Positions 31,598-41,550 of a stretch of 64,000 bases of DNA are shown here, one piece after another. The stretch spans positions 620,001-684,000 of the forward strand of contig OZ345375.1 of the NCBI GenBank assembly GCA_977006965.1, written 5' to 3'. Numbering within the stretch: the first letter of the stretch is position 1; each line of letters starts with the position of its first letter. The position numbers and the translations under genes are program-made. Under the pieces are notes generated by a model. That model made no database searches, was not told the origin of the DNA, and saw nothing but the letters and a program-made list of their open reading frames with translations. Source of the DNA: Phymatolithon calcareum (lineage: Eukaryota > Rhodophyta > Florideophyceae > Hapalidiales).

Positions 31598-32631
31598 TTG
31601 CACTGAATCAACTGGGTCACTGTGCTGGTGCATCCACGGCCGCCACGCTTCTGGAAAATTCATACGCAGGCTCTACGCAGGCGAACTATCAACGCCTTTG
31701 GGATGCCTTTTCGGCGTTTTGCGCCCGTGCCTGCTTACGTCGTCTTCCCGCCACACCACACACTGTATGTTGCTATCTTGGCTTCGTTTATGATCGCGGA
31801 ACCGTGCGAGGAACATCTCTTCGGCCCTACATAGCCGCCATCGCCGCGCAACACAACCGATATGGCCTACCGGACCCCACTGATCACCCCACCGTAAAGG
31901 CGACTCGGTCAGGCTTCCGTGCCATGGACGCACGGCGACGCACCGGGGCGCCAGAGCGGTCTGCACCCCTCCCAGCTTCCGTCGCCTACTACGCCCTGCA
32001 GCTTGCTATCCAGACAAATCGTGTGGACCGACTTCGCAAATGGGGACTGCTCGCGATCTGTTTTCTCCTCTGTGCCCGCCCGGGGAGCGTTTACCCGCTC
32101 GCCGCCACGGATGTGGAGCTTTCTCCAACATTGTTAGCTATCCAGCTGCGGAAGTTTAAATACTCCGAGACCGGCGTCACGCCTCGCATCGCCCTTCGGA
32201 TCCCTCTCCATGGATTACATGACCAACTGTTTCAATTATTTTCCCGTCTATTAGCTGCGGCGCCAGAGCCGGCATGGTTGTTATTCCCGTCTACAGGACT
32301 TCCGACGCGCCCTGCCAGTGCCTCCTCTCTTTCACACAGCATGGGCTCTTTGGCCACGCATCTCGGTGTGAACCCGCCCATAGGAATGAAATTTACCCCG
32401 CGCTCCGTTCGTAGTGGTGGAATCTCTGCAGCGTACTCCGTCGGGCTTCGTTTGCCGCTGATAATGCGGCTTTCCAACCACACTTCCACGGATGTCGTGT
32501 TTCGCCATTATCTAGACCCGCTGACGCGAGTCAATGATGCAGCACGGCTCTTTTTCGGCCGCTTCCTCTCGCTCGGGGACCCGGCCGAGCTGGGTACACC
32601 ATCCCCAGTCGCGATTTCTGTGGCAAACTGA
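31561..32631 (+). CDS. Tyrosine recombinase of the YR retrotransposon
   Basis: The frame that ends at 32631 encodes a recombinase: SAM-like N-terminal part (TQANYQRLWDAFSAFC), then the catalytic domain with first Arg in LCARPGSV (codon 32077-32079), second Arg in the SVRSGGISAAYS box near 32405, and the tyrosine in VVFRHYLDP near 32508. The box where many recombinases have HxxR reads RSVR here, so the usual histidine seems replaced. The real start is unclear because this frame has no ATG between the RT stop and the first domain; it is open all the way back to an ATG at 28819 (1270 codons) underneath gag and RT. Overlapping RT and recombinase frames are known in DIRS-1. Confidence 0.82.
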   Translation, partial: RTAQRWREEGRLVALNQLGHCAGASTAATLLENSYAGSTQANYQRLWDAFSAFCARACLRRLPATPHTVCCYLGFVYDRGTVRGTSLRPYIAAIAAQHNRYGLPDPTDHPTVKATRSGFRAMDARRRTGAPERSAPLPASVAYYALQLAIQTNRVDRLRKWGLLAICFLLCARPGSVYPLAATDVELSPTLLAIQLRKFKYSETGVTPRIALRIPLHGLHDQLFQLFSRLLAAAPEPAWLLFPSTGLPTRPASASSLSHSMGSLATHLGVNPPIGMKFTPRSVRSGGISAAYSVGLRLPLIMRLSNHTSTDVVFRHYLDPLTRVNDAARLFFGRFLSLGDPAELGTPSPVAISVAN

Positions 32632-32658
32632 GCAGCCTACGCCCGCGCACCCATTACG
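32621..32658 (+). repeat. Split direct repeat B1 (38 bp)
   Basis: Starts tggcaaactgagcagcctac; matches B2 with one difference. It overlaps the last codons and stop of the recombinase and shares its final tacg with the start of A2. Confidence 0.9.
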
Positions 32659-32814
32659 CCCTGTATTGTCAAATCACATTGTAATTACTTGACAGCGAAT
32701 TATGCAATGTAATTGTACGTACAGCGCGGTACCGTCGCGCGAGAGTACAAGTACTTTGGATAGCGGACGGCGCGACCGGCCCGACTTGGGCAGTCACTTC
32801 TTTTCTCTATCCTA
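32655..32814 (+). repeat. Split direct repeat A2 (160 bp)
   Basis: Internal copy of A1. In split-direct-repeat elements the internal A2/B1 junction is thought to template a circular intermediate. Confidence 0.92.
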
Positions 32815-32968
32815 CCATCCCTCCCTCCCCATCACTGGCTGCTCTTCGAGCCACCTCTCTCTCTGTTCGTAGTTCGTTCTTTATGGGCGCACGTCTGAGC
32901 CCCTTTAATTCCTCTCTACTTCTACCAATTACCCAAAATTTCCTCTGGCAAAGTAAATTATGTGTCTT

Positions 32969-33006
32969 TGGCAAACTGAACAGCCTACGCCCGCGCACCC
33001 ATTACG
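32969..33006 (+). repeat. Split direct repeat B2 (38 bp), right end of element
   Basis: Starts tggcaaactgaacagcctac and ends cccattacg. 32815-32968 between A2 and B2 is pyrimidine-rich spacer without a frame. Confidence 0.9.
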
Positions 33007-33108
33007 TTAGTTAAATTCCACACGTGCCACTCAATAAAATTAAATTACGATTTGTGTCACACACTGAGATGCAATGAGTGACAAGTGTGGATTACTAACG
33101 TAAATTCA

Positions 33109-33159
33109 GTACCTCTCAAATAAACTTAACAAAATTTGTTAAGTTTATTTGAAAGGTAC
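33109..33159. repeat. 51-bp near-perfect palindrome
   Basis: Arms 33109-33133 and 33135-33159 are inverted copies (25 bp, one mismatch) around aaataaacttaac. The right arm and following 60 bp (to about 33200) resemble the LINE-C 3' end at 40241-40310 (gtgtcccaa...gaggaaagtcggcacc), so this may be a foldback formed at a LINE-C tail. Confidence 0.85.
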
Positions 33160-33199
33160 CATATGTCCCAATTTGAAGAAAGTGGGTACTTTGCTATCG

Positions 33200-34197
33200 T
33201 GTGCATTAAACTTGATTCAGCTCTCATTTAACATTATCAAAACCTGCAAGCGCGACTAGGTGTCTGACTTGAAAACAACGTTTGCATGCCGATTAGAGTA
33301 GATGCAACTGGTATGCAGAAATGTATGCACGTACGCGCAGGATTTTGAAGGCTGAATCTGGATTACGTGTAGAAAGGCTGTTTGATTCCTAGGTTGTTTT
33401 GATGAATCAGCACCAAATTGGATCTTTCTTGCGGCCCATATTCTCCTGTTGGACTGATGCACTGAATAATTCATGGTTCATATTCCTGACCTGCTAGTCT
33501 TTTAAGTCAAATGTCAGTAGCAGTAATTACACTTTATTGTGTACTTGCAAGCATTTTCGACGCCGTATACGACATTTATTGCGCGTGTAGCTGGACAAGC
33601 CTACAGAATCGCAACCTTAGGTCTGTAATCCACATGTTAGCACTTAATATTTTAAAGAAAACTAAGTGCAAACGTCTGGCATACATAACGATGAGTCCTG
33701 ACGAGTATTTCGCGACAATTACGAGACTTATTGCAATACCTAGCGTTTTCCTGAAATGCTGTCCTTGAACATAGAATTAGAGAGAATCTGGCACGTGGAC
33801 TGTAAGACGAAAAGTAACATACCATATCTAACGTTTCTAAATTTATATTATAACGTCACCTAGCGTTAGAAAAATGAAAAAAAACGTTTCAAACCATTTT
33901 AGTGAAAAAACAATATTCTGGAAACTATCATATTGTGAAAAAATAGCACTGCTGCCACACGGCGCCAATGTATTGCTGCACACACATCATTCCCTGGCGA
34001 GCCAGTAGCGGCGATGCACAGCAGGGAAGCAAACCAAATCGTCTCCATTTGGATATGGGAATGGATCGGAAACGATCAATCAACGCATCTAAAGCTACCG
34101 ACATTCTCTGCACACCTTCCGTGAGCGTGCCCAGTGCGGCCGCCAGTCACACGACAAGCAAACAACCTGGGTGACCTTCGGCAAGGAGAGGAATGAA
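33200..34197. other. AT-rich region upstream of the sugar transporter
   Basis: No gene recognised. The open frame at 33511-33768 is short and motif-free. The last few hundred bases should hold the promoter of the transporter gene at 34198. Confidence 0.4.
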
Positions 34198-35824
34198 ATG
34201 CCGTTTCGCCTCAGACCGTCGCTTGCACGACGACAACCAGCCGCAAACTCGGATGTGAACGCCGACTTGTCTCTCGTGCTCGACGTGGAAAGTGCATCCT
34301 TGAAGAGTCCGCCTGCCTCTGACCGTCATGTCTCCCTGTCCAAAATCTATCTCCTCAGCATCGTGAACTTCGGCATCCAAGCCGCTTGGGCGTTGGAAAT
34401 GGCCATGATAACCCCCTATTTTGCCAGCGCCCTAGGATCCGGCCCTGTCATCAGTCACGTGGTGTGGGTAATGGGCCCGATTTCCGGTCTCATTGTCGCG
34501 CCGCTTGTGGGTCGTTTAAGTGATAATTGCACGTCGCGCCTCGGACGTCGACGCCCGTTCATCATTGCAGGTGCTGTTGGGACCTTTTGTGGATTGATTG
34601 TGTTTTCAAATGCGCGCGAGATCGCGGCGGCGCTGTTTCCTGCGGCTGTACATGATGCCGCACTCGGTATTGCTGTCGCTTCGTTCGCCGTTTTGGATCT
34701 TGCCATTAATACATCAATGCTTCCCGGTATGTACGATTCCTGTAACCCTTTTCTATACTTTGTGTAGCATGGTACTAACGACTTCGATGGGACGGTGAGT
34801 GCTTTTCATGTCAGCACAGTGCGCGCTTTGCAAGGTGATCTGGTACATGAACGGCAGCAACATGCAGTGCAAAGTGCCACAGTCGTAATGGGCAGTCTGG
34901 GTGACTTTTCCGTCAATCTTGTCCTTATGCGATACAAGGATCCAATTGAACACCTGCGGTTTCTGTTCCTGCTCACTGCGATGGCCTATATATGCACTAG
35001 CCTTGCAATGATCTTTGTGGCACGTGAAGAGCAATACAAAAAGCCCATACTAAATGTTGACGAAAAGCCTTCCAAGCAGGAACGGCTGTATTCCAGACTT
35101 GTGAAGCTTCCGAAGGGGCTATTGGTGTACTTGCGAGACATCCCTGACTGGCTGTGGCGCATTGGTGGTGCTTTTGCTCTCGGATTTTTTGCATTTTTCT
35201 GTGTTCGTCCGAATGCTTCGGCATGGCTTGGTTCCTCTGTTCTTCAAGGGGATCCCGAAGGAAGTCCAGCAGCCAAAAAAAGATATGAGCTTGGGATGAC
35301 GGTGGTGGGCACAGCTGGTACCGTACGTGCCTTGTTAAGCGTTGTGACAGCGGCTGCGTACCCACGCTTGCTAAAAGTGGTCAACCCGGACAAGCTGTTT
35401 GGGATGGCATTTTTGTTTTATGGCGTAGTTATTCTTCTATTTGCCGGAACACATAGCGTATTTTGGGGACAATTTGCCGTTGCTGCCTACGCAATTCCGT
35501 GTACTCTGCTCACAACGATCCCTCATGTATTGACGATGCAAAAATCCACCAAAGCCAATCGTGGAAAGTACGTATTCGCCTTCTTCAAATGTTGCGCTCC
35601 TCTCGACACACATTGTTCTTACCTTTTCCTTCCTTGTGGATTTGCGGTAACTGAATAGACATTTGGGGTCCCTTTGCATTTTCGCAGTCATCCCTCAGCT
35701 CATCGATACGGCATATACCGGATGGGTGAGTAAGACATGGGGCGAAGCGTGGGTTATGCGAATTGGTGGCCTGTGGTCCCTTCTCGGCGCCGTTTTCGCC
35801 TTTTCTGTGCTATGGTCGGATTAG
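34198..35824 (+). CDS. Sucrose transporter-like (GPH/SUT, SLC45-related) permease, three exons
   Basis: Exons 34198-34726, 34820-35567 and 35659-35824 give 480 codons with no stop. Introns of 93 and 91 bp are GT-AG and restore frame exactly at both junctions; paralogous pseudogenes keep equivalent donor and acceptor positions, which supports the model. Exon one has the SUT signature (GIQAAWALEMAMITPYF, residues about 59-75) and the loop motif RLGRRRPF (114-121) typical of plant sucrose-proton symporters and animal SLC45. The first junction gives PVRALQGDL, matching the conserved PARALLADL region. Around 12 spans are expected. Role: proton-coupled uptake of a disaccharide or related glycoside. 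Red algae often store glycosides rather than sucrose, so the substrate is open. This is the only intact member here; two truncated copies lie at 42-43.5 and 60.6-61.9 kb. Confidence 0.88.
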
Positions 35825-36382
35825 GGAGTGGTTCGATAGAGTTACAGTCTTGTAGTTCTGCTGGTATCGAACTAGAGGTTTCGGGTGACATTCATTCCCT
35901 CGCATGTTGCCTTGCTGTCCATTCTTCACCTTTTTCCGCGTGGTTCACGATTATGCTAATCGCCGAGCTACATTCCTTTCTTCATCGTTTGTCCGTACTG
36001 GCTTCAGCACTGCTTGTCTTATAGCCGATCTACATAGTTCTCCCAGACGTCCAAGCTCTTCTTCCAGTGGCCTCTGTTTCCGCGAAAATCTTCCCAACAC
36101 TCAAGCGGGAATAGTTGAACGGACATCCCGTACCGAGAATCTGTCATGCCGACTCGGAGCACGATAGTCAACACAGTTGGACAATGCACTAGATTGGGAA
36201 AAGCCTTCTGGTTTACTTCTAAATCCCAATCATGTCTGCTTCCCTTCATCCGACTGGAGCGCCTGAAGTAGGGCTGACAGATTGTGTCCGCACTGCTTCC
36301 ACAAGTAGATCCAAATCAGGGTACAAAGTAGTCCACACAATCCCACGAAGTAATGCTACGTACACTCTGAACACGTAGTCCA
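35825..36382. other. Downstream of the sugar transporter, nothing recognised
   Basis: Likely 3' UTR followed by unassigned sequence. Confidence 0.4.
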
Positions 36383-36620
36383 TTTATTCATTCATTCGTT
36401 TTGTGTATTCCCCTTGTGGGGCTAGCAACACTTTGAGGGCCTAAGCTTGTTCCATTCTAATCTATTTGCTGCGAGTTTGATTGCTGCTTGCACGTCGCGA
36501 TTCGGGACGTTGCCAAAGATTGACTCTGGGGTTGGTCGGACGCAGTATAGTGGGGTCCCTAGACTCGTCGGCAATTGGTTGGTCTTCTCGATATTCTGGA
36601 CAACATCTTGGCGCCAGCAC
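36383..36620 (-). mobile_element. LINE-A 3' fragment with internal deletion
   Basis: Reverse complement matches the 3' part of 37421-37980. It starts with an attcattcatt tail, runs through the C-terminal codons to ggttggtcggacgcag near 36545, then jumps to ggggtccctagactcg...aacatcttggcgcc, which in the longer copy lies about 75 bp further upstream. So this copy lost an internal piece. Confidence 0.75.
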
Positions 36621-37420
36621 GTAGTCTAAGGCACAATCATTGTCCGCAACCTATGGAAAATGCATTTGAAAGAGAGTTGGTAATTCACTTTTAGTACTTT
36701 CATGCATAAAAGCTTCGATCACGAACTACTAATGCGTCGGAGAACATCGTCACCGCATCTTCATGCTCAACGTCATGTAACGGACTGGCCGCAGAGCCCC
36801 CCATTTAAGCATCCCTGGTTGTTCAAGTCCCTGTTTCGCCTCCACTCTGCTGACATGGTGGAGTCCCCTGGCCTTGTGGCACCTGGAAAGAGCTTCTAAT
36901 CGAGGGTTTTGTAAATATAACTTATACTTCTGGAACATGTATCCAACCGACCAGGAGAAGTAGGACCGCCAACCCGGACCAGAAGATCTCGTTTGCTTTC
37001 CTCGTCCTCTGCTGGACTGCCCTGGATGGCGTGTTCTGTGCCATAAGTTACATCGCGAGGCTTATGACGTGTTCGCATCGTCTCCCATTCAGATATGAAC
37101 ATTCGGTATCTGTGACACACATATTGAACTCCAATTGCATTCATGTTGTGCTACTCAAGTTTGAGTCCACTGCCTCCCTCCACGTTGACGATTGCTCCTC
37201 CCATTCACTGCTCGACAAAGATGTTTCACTGCCATCCACATGAGCTGTCCGTTCGAGCGTTGAGCTAATAATTTATGGCTAAATATTTTCCATGTCACTA
37301 ATTTTCACGTCTGTGTTACTAAATTGAAAAACAGCACTTCAGTGTTACTAATCAGAGAAACGATGGTTCAGTGTCACTCAAGAAAGGACCAAAGGAAGAC
37401 AGAAAGAAAATCGGGTAATA
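36621..37420. other. No gene recognised
   Basis: Unassigned sequence between two LINE-A fragments. Around 37330-37390 short words like 'agtgttactaat' and 'agtgtcact' recur, also at 37990-38030 and 42110-42190. Confidence 0.35.
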
Positions 37421-37980
37421 TGCCTCCTTTCCCAGACTCTCAAAATCTTCTCACGGTGCCTTCTTCAGCGTTTCGCCCCCTTTACTGAGCAGCTACTGTC
37501 CGACTCGCAAGCTGGCTTCAGACAAGGACGCGGATGCCTCGATAGTACGTGTATCCTGGCGTGGACTGTAGATTGGTTCCTGCACTCCTCTGCCCTATCA
37601 ACTCTCCTCTACGGTTGCGAACCATGGAAGCTAACTGAAAAAGTTCGGAAAAAACTCAGATCCACAGGCGCCAAGATGTTGTCCAGAATATCGGGAAGAC
37701 GAACTGCCGGCGAGTCTAGGGACCCCACTATCGATGTGGTTTTTTGCGCCAGAGACATACGATGGATTTGGCTCGGACACATCCTTAGGATGGACGAAAG
37801 TCGCTTGGTTCGTCAAGTGCTACTTCACTGCGTCCGACCAACCCCAGAGTCAATCTTCGGCGACGTCCCGGACTTCGACGTGCAAGCAGCAGTCAAACTC
37901 GCAGCAAATAGATTAGAATGGAAGAAGCTTAGGCCCTCAAAGTGTTGATAGCTCCACAAGGGGATTACGCAAAATGAATG
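37421..37980 (+). mobile_element. LINE-A fragment with in-frame deletion of the RT core
   Basis: Open on the plus strand from just after a stop near 37420 to the stop at 37948. It starts inside the reverse transcriptase (LLSDSQAGFRQGRGCLD, RT motif 2) and passes directly to the C-terminal region (TLLYGCEPWKLTEKVRKKL, then WIWLGHILRMDESRLVRQ), so the catalytic xxDD box and about 200 or more residues are missing although the frame is kept. After the stop comes a short 3' UTR and an aatgaatgaat tail. C-terminal WLGHILRM is typical of non-LTR retrotransposons. Confidence 0.85.
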
Positions 37981-38084
37981 AATATCACTAATCCTAAAAA
38001 TGGCTCTTCTGTGTCACTGAAAGCAACGCAACAAGACACACTTGTTTCGGAAATTTTTTCGAAATATCAATGCCGATCATGTGA

Positions 38085-38600
38085 AGAAGAAGAAGAGGAA
38101 ATCTTTATTGTAGTGTTACTAATGCATCTGCTGACGCTTGGGGCAACACTTCTTGCGAGACACGAGGACTCAATTGGAACCCAAAAGCTCCATTTCGCTA
38201 AAAGTGGCATTGTCAGCAAAACTCCAAAACCTACCTTTGGTCTCACAGAAGTGATCTCGAGGGGAAAATCAAATCGCTTCTATTGCCACGCAGAGTATAC
38301 GGTCTCTTGACGAGCGACGGTACGCACATGGGAGTTTGCGACGTCCCGAGTCGTTTCTGCACCTTGGCGCCATGGGCGAGTTTAGCGACTTCCCGGGTCT
38401 TTCGTGCCGCGCGACGATCCATGCGAGGGGGGGGGGGGTTACTGAAGTCCCCAGTCTTGTCTGCGCCGGAGCGCCTTGGGCGAGTTTAGCGACATCCTGG
38501 GTCGACCTTGCCGTGCATCTCTTTGGGCCTTACTCTCGCTCGGCCTGCCCGCCGATCCGCGCGGGGGAGCTTGCAACGTCCCTAGTCGTTGCCGATCATG
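38085..38600 (+). repeat. Family-E repeat, second long copy
   Basis: Starts with (gaa)n and agrees with the reverse complement of 23800-24245. It contains GC-rich subrepeats of roughly 110 bp, seen as ggcgagtttagcgac at about 38379 and 38489, and a run of ten or more G at about 38430. In the orientation with a (TTC)n 3' tail it lies on the minus strand. Confidence 0.7.
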
Positions 38601-39399
38601 TGAATAGATTTTTTCTATACTGCACATGTCGAATGCTGAAAGTGAATGCATCTCTGATTGCAGTCGTGGTCACGGCCGTATATAGAGCATGCGGTTGGTG
38701 CAGCTACATGCCTCTCCACTTGCAGAAATCTCTCTTCGCTCCAATACACAAGAATGGGAGACACAAGAAACAGGGAAACTATCGCCAAGCAAGAAATTAA
38801 TGCGAGTGCTATCGATATGAAGCTGGTCGAGATGTACATTAACCACTAGTATCAGCTTGGAATCCAAAAGCAAAGATCTGGTCATTCTAAGAGCCACGGA
38901 GCTGGTGAAAGAGAACAACTGTCGAGAGGCTGATCAAAAAAGGATATCAGGCACATTTAGCTGCTTATCTCGTTCAAGCATGATGTTGGTGACGTGTGCA
39001 TCTACAGAAAAGTCGATTGCAAACTATTTCGATAGTTATCCTTTGTAAGCCGATAGATACTAGCGCCGCAGTAAAGAAAAGGAAAGCGAGGAAGAAACTA
39101 AAACAACAGGGATATCAATTTCCAACTGTGGTGGTATTGCACGGTGTCGGTGTTGATACGCGCACAAACGCGGTGGGTTGAGAGAAAACGAGTAACGCTT
39201 CCGAAAGGAAGGCCTTAGAAGACTCTGCCAGCGGTGTCTTGCTGTAATCAACTCTGCCTTCATTTTATTCGCAGCGGAACCTATTATGTAGTAAATCGGA
39301 ACTATCCTAGAGTAGGTAAAAATGGCGCAACCTAAAACAGGCATGACCCAAGCCTTTGAATTTGAATTGATTCAAATAAGGAAACACACTGGAAGGTTG
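38601..39399. other. LINE debris, weakly supported
   Basis: Near 38700-38800 (+) the translation LHLQKSLFAPIHKNGRHK followed by NYR resembles the N-terminal RT motif of LINEs (…PIPKKG…NYR). Frames are broken and no longer unit could be traced. Confidence 0.3.
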
Positions 39400-39937
39400 T
39401 GACTTTGCAACCCGAACGAGCACATCTTGAACGGAAATACGCAAATGCGTAAACCGCGGCAATCTGGGTAGTACTGGTTGCCGGAGATTGAGCTGGATAG
39501 ACTTACAGTCTGATTCGGCAATAGGTGGTGGGACACCGTGCCTCTTTCAAAGGTCTCTGCTATACAGTGACAAGAAAACACTTCGTGAATCGAATGAGCC
39601 ACGTAATGAAAGCCTGTGCAATAGCCTGTGACCGAGGCAGTCCTGCCACTGTTATGGGTTTCAACATTTGGTGATGCCGGCAAGCAGTGGTGTTCAGTGG
39701 ACAGGTGTTTACCACAGGGCCCTCTCAGTCCGAGTTTGTAGATCAATCTCATGGATGAGTTTTCCGAGCGGATGAGCAACATTCCGAGCACCTGGGCGGA
39801 TGTTCCCGCTATCCTATTCGTAGACGACGTTCTGTTGTAAGCGTAAACGCTCATACTGAAAATGGCTACTCGCTGGACTGAAGAGAGCGTGATGACATGG
39901 AATACGTAATGAGGCAATTTCAAGATCCTAGAGTCAG

Positions 39938-40112
39938 AAGAAGAAGAAGAAGAAAGGTAGATTTTTATTTAAAAGTTACCAACGCATCGGCTGACTCTTG
40001 GGGCAACTTCCTAGTGCCAAGACGTTTTGGCTGGATCCTGACTAAAGAAGAGTTTCTTACTTTGTTGGTGTAACATGAATCAGTGGAGTACAAAACCCAC
40101 CTCTGGTCTCCT
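39938..40112 (-). mobile_element. Family-E retroposon insert, 175 bp
   Basis: Flanked by cctagagtcag (39927-39937) and cctagaatcag (40113-40123), an 11-bp target duplication with one mismatch. In minus orientation it ends aataaaaatctacctttc plus (ttc)n. Short size, tail and target duplication fit a SINE or a 5'-truncated LINE end. Confidence 0.8.
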
Positions 40113-40240
40113 CCTAGAATCAGAGGAAACAGCACGTGTGACATTAAAACTCACGAATAATATCCTGATTCAAGTTCCGGAAGTCACGTATCTTGGAGTT
40201 TCCCGAGACCCCACGAGAGCGTCAGACACGAAAATGCTAC

Positions 40241-40672
40241 GTAATTAAATGGATTTATTGAGAACGTACAATGTGTCCCAACGTGAGGAAAGTCGGCACC
40301 TTGCTTAGCACTCTACTACACTCGAAATTTCAGTTGCCTTAATCAGAATTACGTAGTATCTCGTCAATGGCTCAGGCCACGTTAGTCTCCTCTATAGGGG
40401 TCCATTTAGGCTTTCTAAGGATGCTGTTGAGTGTTCTTACTGCCCATGCTCATTGACTGCCCATTTCTTCTATGAACTTGGGCGGATTTCTTGGAAAGTG
40501 ACCTACTAACTATCTTGCGCAGATAATTCTGTGCCTACGTTCTTTCATCCTCACTGCTTGGTGCGGTAGACCATTCTTGGAAAAGGTAGTTTTCCTGGCA
40601 CGGCGTTCTTGTTGTTGTTCCCAGGCTAGGCGGAGGGCATCCCTAAAACATCGCACACCCCCAGAGGGGATC
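40241..40672 (-). mobile_element. LINE-C 3' end inserted in LINE-B, 432 bp
   Basis: Flanked by atgctac at 40234-40240 and 40673-40679. On the minus strand it encodes a C-terminal tail (DALRLAWEQQQERRARK ... LNSILRKPKWTPIEE ... AIDEILRNSD stop) with three nonsense codons, then a 3' UTR ending aataaatccatttaattac. The same C-terminus is at 19560-19779. Confidence 0.8.
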
Positions 40673-40698
40673 ATGCTACAACGCCTGAAGAATGCAAG

Positions 40699-41550
40699 GT
40701 GGGGATATTTGATGATTTTATTGTAAGGGCTCCCAAAGCCTCACCTTGGAGTAACGGGACAGCTCTTGCCATAATCTCTAAGATAAAGTCGTCTGGCTGC
40801 TCAAAACGTTCTTGATTCGTAATTCTCTCCCAACAAGAGCTCCTGTGAGACTCTTGCACTCAAACTCAATTTCTGTACTCATCTTGGACGACTCTAGAGT
40901 ACGTGGTAAGGCGACTAGTTCGATCACCGCGGTAATCCCACAGTAGGCACCCAATACTGATTTCCTCCAAAGGGGTGCTCGGTTGAATGTCAGCCTTAGG
41001 CACCTTAAACGTGTTGTTCTTTCTCCTAAGTAAAGGATCCCTGGTAGTTTGCCTTCAATAGGAATCTTCATTGATCTGCCTTCTTCTTCCTTTTCCAATA
41101 CCTTAATTGTTTCTTCTCTCCTCCTCTTCTTCGTGACAGATCCCTCCTGGGCTTTCTGAAGGGCTTGTCGCAAGTCTTCGTAAATCTTGAGATATTCAGT
41201 ATCCTTCATTGCTTCCTTTACGTCCTCATCTCTTCCAAAGTACTCTTCTGCTTCTTCAAGGCGCTTTTTGTGTCTTACCAGGTTTAATGCAAACCTTTCT
41301 GCTTGATGACGTCTCCTCATCTTTGGTGGCTCCAATCGGCACAGAACTCGCATTCGGTCCCGACGGTGTTCGGCATACTTTCCGAAAACATTCTTGTAGA
41401 ACAAGCCGTCTGCCGACTCGATTGCCGAGAGCAATCGATTTGTCATTGGAGTAACGTGTAACGCATACTCTCATTTCGGGATACTTAGCGACTTAAAGAT
41501 CCTGATGCATGTCTCCGGTTTGAATCCTCGAACATTCACTCCAAGCTCCC
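40699..41550 (-). mobile_element. LINE-D 3' end inserted in LINE-B, 852 bp
   Basis: Flanked by the exact 12-bp duplication gaagaatgcaag (40687-40698 and 41551-41562). The minus strand encodes GFKPETCIRIFKSLSIPK, one stop, EYALHVTP and then a 222-codon open run from 41446 to 40778 (LFYKNVFGKYAEHRRDRM, RRRHQAERFALNLVRHKKRL, later a charged coiled-coil-like stretch and LWRKSVLGAYCGITAVIELV). This is the region downstream of LINE reverse transcriptase. The 3' end is aataaaatcatcaaatatcccc. A shorter insert of the same family is at 59685-59967. Confidence 0.85.

Larger units (their letters stand above)
28458..33006 (+). mobile_element. Tyrosine-recombinase retrotransposon with split direct repeats (DIRS/PAT/Ngaro order)
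   Basis: 4549 bp organised as A1 - three reading frames - B1 - A2 - spacer - B2. A1 (28458-28617) and A2 (32655-32814) are 160-bp copies with no difference I can see. B1 (32621-32658) and B2 (32969-33006) are 38-bp copies with one difference. B1 and A2 overlap by the 4-bp word tacg, which is also present at both outer junctions. This is the split-direct-repeat layout known from PAT and Ngaro elements, which use a tyrosine recombinase instead of an integrase and make no target duplication. Frames encode a gag-like protein, RT-RNase H, and a recombinase. The element is strongly GC-rich compared with its flanks. Near-identity of the repeats and open frames point to recent activity. Confidence 0.92.
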
